A stretch of 64,000 bases of DNA, taken from assembly GCA_030430165.1 (NCBI GenBank), contig JAUIGL010000005.1:28501-92500 (forward strand). Reading direction: 5' to 3'. Numbering within the stretch: position 1 is the stretch's first letter; each line of letters begins with the position of its first letter. Positions 6,962-14,365 of this stretch are shown piece by piece. A program made the position numbers and the translations under genes. The notes beneath the pieces were generated by a model that saw only the letters and a list, made by a program, of their open reading frames with translations, searched no databases and was not told the DNA's origin. Source of the stretch: a bacterium (GTDB taxonomy: Bacteria > Desulfobacterota > Binatia > HRBIN30 > CADEER01).

Positions 6962-9900
6962 ATGTTCTCTCGCTTCTTCATCGAACGACCGATCTTCGCG
7001 ACGGTCGTCTCGATCGTCATCGTGCTGGCCGGCGTGGTTACCCTGGGCGGCTTGCCGATCGCCCAATATCCCGAGATTACGCCGCCGACGGTGCAGGTTT
7101 CGGCGACCTATCCCGGGGCCAATGCGCGGGTCGTCGCCGAGACTGTAGCGGCACCGATCGAGCAGCAGGTCAACGGTGTCGAGGACATGATCTACATGTC
7201 CTCGACCAGCGCCAGCGACGGTTCCTACCGACTGACGGTGTCGTTCGAGGTGGGGACCAACCTCGACATGGCCCAGGTGCTGGTGCAGAACCGGGTCAAG
7301 CTCGCCGAGCCGAACCTGCCGGAGGACGTCAAACGGCAGGGCGTCAACACCAAGAAGCAGTCGACCAGCATCATCCTGATCGCTTCGCTGTATTCCGAGG
7401 ACGGCCGCTTCGACGAGCTCTATCTGAGCAACTACGCGACTCTCCAGTTGCGCGACGTCCTGGCGCGCGTACCCGGCGTCGGCGAGGTCATGGTATTCCC
7501 GCAGAGCGACTACAGCATGCGGATCTGGCTGGATCCGCTGCTGCTGAAGTCGAGGCGGTTGTCGACCAGCGACGTCATCGAGGCGATCCGCGAACAGAAC
7601 GTCCAGGTTGCCGCCGGCCAGATCGGCGAGCCGCCGGCTCCGCCGGGGCAGAGCTTCCAGTACCCGGTCAACGTCCTCGGACGACTGTCCGACGTCGAAG
7701 AGTTCGAAGAGATCATCGTCAAGACCGGTGACGACGGCCGGATCACGCGTCTCAAGGATGTTTCTCGAATCGAGCTCGGCGGCAAGTCCTACACGATTCG
7801 ATCGGGACTCAACGGGCAGCCGTCGGCGAGCATCGCGATCTACCAGCTGCCCGGCGCCAACGCTCTCGACGTCGCCAAGAGAGTGCGCGCGGCGATGGAC
7901 GAGATGTCGACGCGGTTTCCGCAGGGGCTGAGTTACGACGTTCCCTACGACACGACGATCTTCGTCGAGGTGTCGATCGAGGAAGTGTACGTGACCCTGT
8001 TTCAGGCAGCCGCTCTGGTCTTTTTGGTGTTGTTCGTCTTCCTGCAGGACTGGCGCGCCACGGTGATTCCCGGTGTCGCCATCCCGGTTTCGCTGATCGG
8101 GACCTTCGCGGTCATGGGGGTGATGGGATTCTCCCTCAACATGCTGACCCTGTTCGGCCTGGTGCTGGCGATCGGAGTCGTGGTCGACGATGCGATCGTC
8201 GTCGTCGAAGCGACGGTTGCCAAGATGGAGCAGGGGTTGGGGTCGCGCGAAGCGGCGATCGAAGCCATGAACGAGGTTTCGGGACCGGTCGTCGCCACGA
8301 CGCTGGTCCTGCTCGCGGTGTTCGTGCCGGCGGCGTTCCTGCCCGGTATCACGGGAGAGATGAATCGCCAGTTTGCGCTGACGATCGCGGTGTCGACCAT
8401 CTTCAGCTCGGTCAACGCGCTGACCATGAGTCCGGCGCTATCGGCGCTCATCCTGCGGCCGCCGAGGCAGGAGAAGAACGCGTTCTTTCGCGGATTCGAC
8501 CGCCTCTTCGAGCGATTCGAGAACGGCTACATGGCGATTGCCGGACGCGCGATCCGGCGGGTCGGGATCATGATGCTGATCGCTCTGGGGATCGCCGCGC
8601 TGACCTTCTGGCAGTTCGGTCGGGTGCCGACCGGTTTCCTGCCGATCGAAGACCAGGGCTACCTGATGGTCAACGTTCAGCTGCCGGATGCCGCGTCGCT
8701 CGAGCGCACTCAGGACGTCTCGGCGCAGATCGACGAATTGCTCGCCGACATGCCGGGGGTCGCGAAGTGGGTCAGTCTGATTGGCTTCTCGCTGCTCGAC
8801 GGAACCAACGCATCCAATGCAGCGACGGTATTCGTTGTCATGACACCATGGGAGGAGCGCACCACCGACGAGCTCAGCCAGGATGCGATTCTCGGTTCGC
8901 TGCAGCGCAAGCTGATGGGAATCGAGGAGGCGATCGCGTTTGCCTTTCCGCCGCCGGCGATTCCCGGATTGGGTGTGTCCGGTGGTTTCGAGTTCAAGCT
9001 GCAGGACCGAGGCGGCATCGGCCTGCAGGGGCTGCAGCAGATGGCGCGCGAGCTGATCACGGCTGGCGAGTCACAGTCCGGCCTGGTCAACCTGAACACC
9101 ACCTTTCGCGCCAACGTGCCGCAGCTCTTTGCCGAGGTCGACCGCGTCAAAGCGAAGGACCTGGGGATCTCCTTGAGCGAGGTGTTCGGAACCCTGCAGG
9201 CTTATCTCGGCTCGGCGTATGTGAACGACTTCAACAAATTCGGACGCACCTGGCAGGTCAAAGTCCAGGCCGATCACCAGTTTCGCGTCGAGCCAGAGGA
9301 CGTGCGCCGATTGGAAGTGCGCGATCAGGCGGGGAACATGATCCCGGTCGGAACGATCGTCGCGGTCGACCGCGTACTCGGGCCGCAGACCATCATTCGG
9401 TACAACCTCTACCCGGCGGCGACCATCACCGGCGCTGCAGCGCCGGGCTTCAGCTCGGGGCAGGCGCTCAACCTGATGGAGCAAATGTCGGCAGCCAAGT
9501 TGCCGTTGTCGATGGGCTACGAGTGGAGCGGAATGTCGTTCCAGGAGAAGAAGGTCGGATCCGAGGCGGCGATGGTCTTCGCACTGGCGATCTTCCTCGT
9601 TTTTCTGGTTCTGGCGGCGCAGTACGAGAGCTGGAGCAGTCCCGCGGCGGTGATCATGGTGGTGCCGCTGGCGATTCTCGGCACGGTTGCGGCATTGCTG
9701 ATGCGCGGCTTCGACAACAACGTCTACACCCAGATCGGGATCGTTCTGCTGATCGGTCTGGCGAGCAAGAACGCGATCCTGATCGTCGAGTTCGCCCGTG
9801 AGGAACGGTTTTCGGGCAAGTCGATCGTCGATGCAGCGGTGACTGCAGCCCGACTTCGCTTTCGCCCGATTCTGATGACGGCGATCTCGTCGGTTGCGGG

Positions 9901-10114
9901 ATTCACGCCGCTCGTGGTCGCCGCCGGCGCGGGCGCGGCTAGTCGCCAGGCGATCGGCACCGCGGTGGTCGGCGGCATGCTGGCGGCGACCCTGATGTCG
10001 TTGCTGTTCACTCCTGTTTTCTTCGTGCTCATGCAGCGGTTCGGCGAACGCGGGTCCAAAGCCGACAGCAGTCAGGCGGCGCCGGTGGTCGAACCGGGTT
10101 CGGAGGCGTCGTGA
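6962..10114 (+). CDS. RND multidrug efflux permease (AcrB/MexB type, HAE1)
   Basis: At 1050 residues this is the normal length for HAE1 pumps. It begins FSRFFIERPIFATV and has the periplasmic porter and docking halves twice, with 12 expected membrane segments. The TM4 proton-relay region contains GVVVDDAIVVVE with the two adjacent Asp residues, and GLASKNAILIVEFA marks the second half. It uses the proton gradient to drive drugs or other amphiphiles through a tripartite channel. No clear ribosome site precedes ATG 6962, and the 237-bp repeat separates it from the adaptor. It overlaps the next gene by 4 bp (GTGA), so channel translation is probably coupled to it. The substrate cannot be read from sequence. 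Confidence 0.97.
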   Translation: MFSRFFIERPIFATVVSIVIVLAGVVTLGGLPIAQYPEITPPTVQVSATYPGANARVVAETVAAPIEQQVNGVEDMIYMSSTSASDGSYRLTVSFEVGTNLDMAQVLVQNRVKLAEPNLPEDVKRQGVNTKKQSTSIILIASLYSEDGRFDELYLSNYATLQLRDVLARVPGVGEVMVFPQSDYSMRIWLDPLLLKSRRLSTSDVIEAIREQNVQVAAGQIGEPPAPPGQSFQYPVNVLGRLSDVEEFEEIIVKTGDDGRITRLKDVSRIELGGKSYTIRSGLNGQPSASIAIYQLPGANALDVAKRVRAAMDEMSTRFPQGLSYDVPYDTTIFVEVSIEEVYVTLFQAAALVFLVLFVFLQDWRATVIPGVAIPVSLIGTFAVMGVMGFSLNMLTLFGLVLAIGVVVDDAIVVVEATVAKMEQGLGSREAAIEAMNEVSGPVVATTLVLLAVFVPAAFLPGITGEMNRQFALTIAVSTIFSSVNALTMSPALSALILRPPRQEKNAFFRGFDRLFERFENGYMAIAGRAIRRVGIMMLIALGIAALTFWQFGRVPTGFLPIEDQGYLMVNVQLPDAASLERTQDVSAQIDELLADMPGVAKWVSLIGFSLLDGTNASNAATVFVVMTPWEERTTDELSQDAILGSLQRKLMGIEEAIAFAFPPPAIPGLGVSGGFEFKLQDRGGIGLQGLQQMARELITAGESQSGLVNLNTTFRANVPQLFAEVDRVKAKDLGISLSEVFGTLQAYLGSAYVNDFNKFGRTWQVKVQADHQFRVEPEDVRRLEVRDQAGNMIPVGTIVAVDRVLGPQTIIRYNLYPAATITGAAAPGFSSGQALNLMEQMSAAKLPLSMGYEWSGMSFQEKKVGSEAAMVFALAIFLVFLVLAAQYESWSSPAAVIMVVPLAILGTVAALLMRGFDNNVYTQIGIVLLIGLASKNAILIVEFAREERFSGKSIVDAAVTAARLRFRPILMTAISSVAGFTPLVVAAGAGAASRQAIGTAVVGGMLAATLMSLLFTPVFFVLMQRFGERGSKADSSQAAPVVEPGSEAS

Positions 10115-11703
10115 GTCGAGCGCGGCGCCCGATTGCGATCGTCTTGCTGGCGATGCTGGTCACGGCATCGGGATGCTTCATGGTCGGACCCGACTACGAG
10201 CCGCCAGAGGCGCCGGTCGCTGAGGAGTGGCTAGCGCCGGAGTGGAAGGGAGCCGAGTCGGGCGCGGATCTCGGCGCTTGGTGGCGGACCTTCCGCGACC
10301 CGGCATTGGATCGACTGATCGAGCTCGCCTACGCACAGAATCTGTCTCTGGAAGTCGCAGGATTGCGCGTGATCGAGGCGCAGGCGCGCCGCGGCTTGGC
10401 GATCGCTTCCTTGTTTCCGCAACGCCAGGAGGCGTTTGGCGCCTATACCCGCCAACGCTTGAGCCAGAATACTGCGCAAGCGACCCCGTTTCTCGACCCC
10501 GAGTTCGACAACTGGTCGGTCAGCGCTCTCGACGCCGCGTGGGAGATCGACCTTTGGGGCAAGTTTCGCCGCGGCATCGAATCGGCCGATGCGAGCCTCT
10601 TGGGTTCGGTATTCAACTTCGAGGACGTGCTGGTCAGCTTGATCGGTGAAGTCGCGGCGACCTACGTCGATCTGCGCACCTTCGACGAGCAGCTCGCGGT
10701 GGCTCGGCGCAACCGCGACGTTCAGCAGCGCAGCCTGACGATTGCGGAGACTCGGTTCGAGTTCGGTGCGGTGACCGAGCTCGATGTTGCGCAGTCACGC
10801 TCCCAGCTTCGCGACACGGAAGCGACGATACCGGCGTTGGAGGCGCTGCGCCGCCAGTCCGCGAACACCTTGAGTGTGCTGCTCGGCCTGCCGCCGCAGG
10901 ACCTGGCGGAGATTTTGGAAGAGGGGACGATTCCATCGGCCGAGGAAGATATCCTGATCGGCATCCCCGCCGAGCTGCTGCGCCGGCGCCCCGACATCCG
11001 CCGCGCCGAGCGCGACATTGCCGCGCAGAGCGCTCAGATAGGAGTCGCCGCCGCCGATCTGTACCCGAGCTTCCAGCTGGTGGGTTCGATCGGGTTCGAA
11101 GCGGAGGACATCGCCAGCCTTTTCGAGGGCAACTCTTTCTCGGCGTTCGGCGGACCGCAGTTCCGTTGGAACATCCTCAACTACGGCCGCATCCGCAACA
11201 ACATCCGGGTGCAGGATGCGTTGTTCCAGCAGCTCGTCGTCAGCTACGAGAATACGGTCCTCGGCGCCCAGCGCGAGGCCGAGGATGCGATGGCTCGGTA
11301 CCTCGGCGCGTTGCGTCGGGTCGCCTTTCTCGAGGACGCCGCCAAGTCGGCGCGCCGCGCGGTCGACCTCGCCAACCTGCAGTACCAGGAGGGAGCGGTC
11401 GACTATAACACGGTGCTCAACACCCAGCAGTTTCTGCTCCAGGCCGAAGACCGGCTGGTATCGACGCGCGGCGACGTCGCGCTGAGCTTGGTCGCTCTCT
11501 ACCGAGCGCTCGGCGGCGGCTGGGAGATCCGCATGGGCAACGACTTCATCCGCGACGGCACCAGATCCGAGATGGAAGAGCGCACCAACTGGGGTGACCT
11601 GCTCGATCCCGCCGACCAGGCGGAACAGATCGAGGGCGCCGACACCGGAACCGAGAGCGACCGCACCTGGTGGCGCTGGCGCTGGTGGTGGCCGCAGTGG
11701 TGA
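10111..11703 (+). CDS. Outer-membrane efflux channel lipoprotein (NodT/OprM family)
   Basis: Starts at GTG 10111, overlapping the pump stop. The lipoprotein signal ends in ASGC, followed by FMVGPDYEPPEAPV, the usual OprM/NodT opening. Two outer-membrane-efflux repeats follow, with RNRDVQQRSLTIAETRFEFG, ELLRRRPDIRRAERDIAAQ and VDYNTVLNTQQFLL in their expected places. It forms the trimeric exit duct for the RND pump. At 530 residues it is longer than typical members because of a tail of about 45 residues. That tail is acidic (MEERTNWGDLLDPADQAEQ) and ends in a Trp/Arg cluster, TWWRWRWWWPQW, which I do not recognise from the family. Confidence 0.95.
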   Translation: MSRARRPIAIVLLAMLVTASGCFMVGPDYEPPEAPVAEEWLAPEWKGAESGADLGAWWRTFRDPALDRLIELAYAQNLSLEVAGLRVIEAQARRGLAIASLFPQRQEAFGAYTRQRLSQNTAQATPFLDPEFDNWSVSALDAAWEIDLWGKFRRGIESADASLLGSVFNFEDVLVSLIGEVAATYVDLRTFDEQLAVARRNRDVQQRSLTIAETRFEFGAVTELDVAQSRSQLRDTEATIPALEALRRQSANTLSVLLGLPPQDLAEILEEGTIPSAEEDILIGIPAELLRRRPDIRRAERDIAAQSAQIGVAAADLYPSFQLVGSIGFEAEDIASLFEGNSFSAFGGPQFRWNILNYGRIRNNIRVQDALFQQLVVSYENTVLGAQREAEDAMARYLGALRRVAFLEDAAKSARRAVDLANLQYQEGAVDYNTVLNTQQFLLQAEDRLVSTRGDVALSLVALYRALGGGWEIRMGNDFIRDGTRSEMEERTNWGDLLDPADQAEQIEGADTGTESDRTWWRWRWWWPQW

Positions 11704-11754
11704 ACCGCTTGGCGAGGTTGCCAATATCGATCCACTCGGCCTAGTGTCGAGTCC

Positions 11755-13005
11755 ATGACCGCTGTGCGCGCGCATCCGTTGTTTCGGGGCCGACTTGCCC
11801 TGGTCGTCGCCGTGGCCGTGGCGTCGTATTCCGGCGCGGCGGCGGGGCTCGACGACTTCAAGTGCTACAAGGCGAAGGATCTCAAGAATCCGAAGTTCGC
11901 CAAGACGGCGGTGACGTTGGCGGACCAGTTCGGACTCAACGACGGCGAGTTCACGACCACCAGACCGTTCTTGCTCTGCAATCCGGCTGCGGATGTCGGA
12001 GCGAACCCCGCCAACGCCGACGACCACCTGGTTTGCTACAAGACGAAAGGCCCGAAGATCGATCGGGAGGAGCGCCCGCGCGTCGAGGTCTCGGACGAGC
12101 TCGGAGTCGTGCAGCTCGAGGTGGTGAAGCCGCAGCTTCTCTGCGTTCCCTCCTCGAAGCGCGTGTTGCCTGCGGTCACGGCGGGTAGCTTTCTCGCCCT
12201 TTCCTACAATGTCGCCGGCCTTCCCCAGGGGATTTCCGGTTCGAATCCGGCGACGAACACGCCGCTGATCAGCCCACTGCTGAATGCCTACGATCTCGTT
12301 TTGGTTCAGGAGAGCTGGCAGACGCCGGAGCCCAATCCGCTGGCACCGCTGCGCGTGTATCACGAGCTGTTGGTCGCCGATGCCGACCACCCTTACAAGT
12401 CGGTATCGGCGCCGTTGCCGATCGGTGCGGATCCGGAGCGACCGTCGGCCTTGGTGAGCGACGGGCTGAACCGGATGTCGCGGATGTTCTTCGTCGAGGA
12501 CGTCGTGCGCGAGCGCTGGACCAATTGCTGGGACAGCGCGGCAGACTGCCTATCGCTCAAAGGCTTCAGCTTCGCGCGGATGGTGCTGCAGCCGGGGCTC
12601 ACGGTGGACGTCTACAACCTCCACATGGAGGCCGGCGGCGATCCGCAAGACGACAACTTGCGCGACGAGGCGGTGACGCAGCTGTCGACCTTCATCACCG
12701 CGGTATCGCCGGGGCGGGCGGTGATCGTCGGCGGCGACTTCAACTTGCACACCGACGGCGAGCCCGATTCGACACAGTTCCAGCGCCTGCTGAGCGAGAC
12801 CGGCTTGATCGACGTGTGCGCCGCCCTGAGCTGCCCCGAGCCGGGGCGGATCGACAAGTTCCTGTTCCGCAGCAGCGACGAGCTCACCATTACCCCTGTG
12901 TCATGGAACTTCGAGACGGCGACGTTCGTCGACGGAATGGGCGCGCCGCTGAGCGATCACGATCCTCTCGCGGTCCGCTTCGACTGGGCGGTTCCAGGCC
13001 TCTAG
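11755..13005 (+). CDS. Secreted endonuclease/exonuclease/phosphatase-family enzyme with N-terminal Cys-rich twin domain
   Basis: A 416-residue exported protein; the signal peptide ends near AAAGL. Residues about 33-145 hold two copies of a small Cys-containing motif (FKCYKAKD...FLLCNP and HLVCYKTKG...QLLCVPS), a module I have seen only in secreted proteins of this kind of genome. From about 147 there is an EEP fold: ALSYNVAGLP, DLVLVQESW, VDVYNLHMEA, VIVGGDFNLHTDG, and the closing LSDHDPLAVRF with the catalytic Asp-His pair. The family cleaves phosphodiesters; the shape suggests sphingomyelinase/phospholipase-C-like or DNase activity, which I cannot separate. It is monocistronic and ends at a perfect palindrome shared with the convergent gene. 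Confidence 0.85.
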   Translation: MTAVRAHPLFRGRLALVVAVAVASYSGAAAGLDDFKCYKAKDLKNPKFAKTAVTLADQFGLNDGEFTTTRPFLLCNPAADVGANPANADDHLVCYKTKGPKIDREERPRVEVSDELGVVQLEVVKPQLLCVPSSKRVLPAVTAGSFLALSYNVAGLPQGISGSNPATNTPLISPLLNAYDLVLVQESWQTPEPNPLAPLRVYHELLVADADHPYKSVSAPLPIGADPERPSALVSDGLNRMSRMFFVEDVVRERWTNCWDSAADCLSLKGFSFARMVLQPGLTVDVYNLHMEAGGDPQDDNLRDEAVTQLSTFITAVSPGRAVIVGGDFNLHTDGEPDSTQFQRLLSETGLIDVCAALSCPEPGRIDKFLFRSSDELTITPVSWNFETATFVDGMGAPLSDHDPLAVRFDWAVPGL

Positions 13006-13020
13006 TCTGTGCACGCGGGA

Positions 13021-13048
13021 AGGCGGCCCGGATCGATCCGGGCCGCCT
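13021..13048. terminator. 28-bp perfect palindrome between convergent genes (bidirectional terminator-like)
   Basis: The half-site AGGCGGCCCGGATC is followed at once by its exact reverse complement. It begins 16 bp after the stop of the EEP-family gene and lies 57 bp beyond the end of the convergent dockerin-like gene. There is no T-tract on either side, so if it terminates transcription it would do so as a strong GC hairpin, perhaps with Rho. Confidence 0.55.
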
Positions 13049-13104
13049 GGCGTACGGGAGGAGGGCCTGCCCGGACGCCGTGTCTCGAAGGTTGCTGGCG
13101 GGGG

Positions 13105-13587
13105 TCACTCGCAACCGTGGAGGCTCATGTTGACCGCGAGCACCAGGTCGTCGATGCCGAGCGAACGATAGTCGGCCATCTCGTCGCAGGACTCGATCGG
13201 CTGGACGTCGGACGCGATGTTGACGACGCGGACCAACTCGTCGACCGACACGAAGCCGTCGCCGTCGCAGTCACCGTGGCACGAGGGACCGGGCGTCCAT
13301 GTCGGAGTTGCGGTGAACACCAGTGTCGGCGTATCGGTCGGCCGCGATTCCACCTCCGCCGTGCGCTCGGCACAGATGCCGATCACTGGCAGAACGATTT
13401 CCGGCTCGCCTGGCAGAGTCACGACTGTCCCCGGCTCGAGGATCGAGCAGTACTCGTCGTCGCCGCACTGCGCGTCCGACGAACAAAAAGAGAGATCGGC
13501 GACCGCCGCCCCCGGCAAGGTCGCGCCGACTGCGATGAGGACCGCCAAACCCCGAACAACTCTGCCAACCCTGCTATTCGCCAACAT
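13105..13587 (-). CDS. Small secreted dockerin-like (EF-hand) protein
   Basis: A 160-residue exported protein. ATG 13587 is preferred over ATG 13605 because GGAAGGGAG lies just upstream of it. The signal peptide ends near GAAVA. A Cys-rich stretch (SFCSSDAQCGDDEYCSI) is followed by a Thr/Pro linker (DTPTLVFTATPTWTP) and a C-terminal dockerin-like pair. The first EF-hand loop is intact (GDCDGDGFVSVDELV). The second (YRSLGIDDLVLAVNM) has lost most calcium ligands. Dockerin-type modules bind cohesin modules or dimerise; a cohesin-like protein is encoded at 40612-43536. The function of the N-terminal part is unknown. Confidence 0.8.
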   Translation of the reverse strand: MLANSRVGRVVRGLAVLIAVGATLPGAAVADLSFCSSDAQCGDDEYCSILEPGTVVTLPGEPEIVLPVIGICAERTAEVESRPTDTPTLVFTATPTWTPGPSCHGDCDGDGFVSVDELVRVVNIASDVQPIESCDEMADYRSLGIDDLVLAVNMSLHGCE

Positions 13588-13878
13588 TTTCGTGCTCCCT
13601 TCCATGCTTGCTCAGCGCCGTTTGGAGGATCGCGCTGACTGTACGGAAGGAGAGCACGGGCCGTGCCATCTCCCGGGGCTTAGCTACTGAGCGCCGCAGC
13701 GGCAGCGGCTGCTAAGCCCAGATGTATTTAATGGTTTACAGTAAACCGCGACCGACTCGGGTCTCCCCCGATCGATCGGTGGGGGGCGAAGTGGGACTCC
13801 GGACGACCGGAATCGCCTCGCGCCCCTTTCGGACCAGCAGCTCCGAGCGAGTCGAAACGAGCTGATCAGCTGGTGTCA

Positions 13879-14014
13879 CAAACGGATCTCTCGCCGCATC
13901 TCTGCGTTGCCGAATCCTCAACAAAAGCCCCGGCTTTGCTTCCGGTTCGGCGCCTTGATCTGCGGCGAGATCTCTCATTTTCGCTCCTGCCCTACTTTTT
14001 CAACGGACTGTTAG
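13879..14014 (-). mobile_element. Decayed inverted copy of the terminal-inverted-repeat element
   Basis: Read on the minus strand from 14014, it matches the left terminal repeat of the 6705-6941 element (ending GGACTGTTAG on the plus strand) and then about 110 bp of its interior, including the ATGAGAGATCTC and GGCGCCGAACCGG blocks. It lacks the central hairpin/26-bp segment and the distal terminal repeat, so it is probably a deletion remnant. Confidence 0.7.
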
Positions 14015-14216
14015 GCGTAAGCGCCCGACGGTCTACACGGTTGACTGCGAGTCCGGTCGCCTCGGTGTCGGCTAAGCGGCCTGGTTGTGGGTCGCCGCCT
14101 GGCGCGGTTTTTTCCGCTTGCGCGGTGCATTCCCGGCACCGAATGCTCACTCTAAGGCTCAAATCCGCCCCGTTTCGAGCCTCGAATCAAAGGAAATCAG
14201 GAAGTTAGGCTGGTGA

Positions 14217-14298
14217 CACCAGACGTCGCAGCACCAGACGTCGCAGACGTCGGCACCAGCAGACGTCGGCACCAGACGTCGGCAGACGTCGGAGACGG
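14217..14298 (+). repeat. Irregular short tandem repeat built on CAGACGTCG
   Basis: GACGTC occurs six times in about 70 bp, starting at 14222, 14237, 14246, 14262, 14275 and 14285, mostly as CACCAGACGTCG or CAGACGTCGG. Spacings of 15, 9, 16, 13 and 10 bp are irregular, so this is neither a CRISPR array nor a uniform satellite. GACGTC is self-complementary, so each unit is a potential binding site. Confidence 0.7.
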
Positions 14299-14365
14299 AG
14301 AGCACCGGTGGACGCGAGGAGTGAACTTCTTAAGAACGTCCCCTGTTAGCGAAGCGAACTACGGG

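Larger units (their letters stand above)
13606..14365. other. 760-bp intergenic repeat-bearing region
   Basis: I see no credible gene here. It holds a hairpin GGTTTAC/GTAAACC with a 1-nt loop (13733-13747), a degraded inverted copy of the 237-bp element (13879-14014), a cluster of six GACGTC motifs (14217-14298) and a palindrome TTCTTAAGAA (14327-14336). The patchwork suggests repeated insertion and decay. Confidence 0.7.

Noticed and set aside
13733..13747. GGTTTAC/GTAAACC hairpin as a terminator
   Set aside because: It is not near the end of a gene in the right orientation and has no T-tract; retained only as part of the intergenic repeat region.
14217..14298. CRISPR array
   Set aside because: Units are about 9-16 bp, irregular, with no spacers of constant length and no cas genes.
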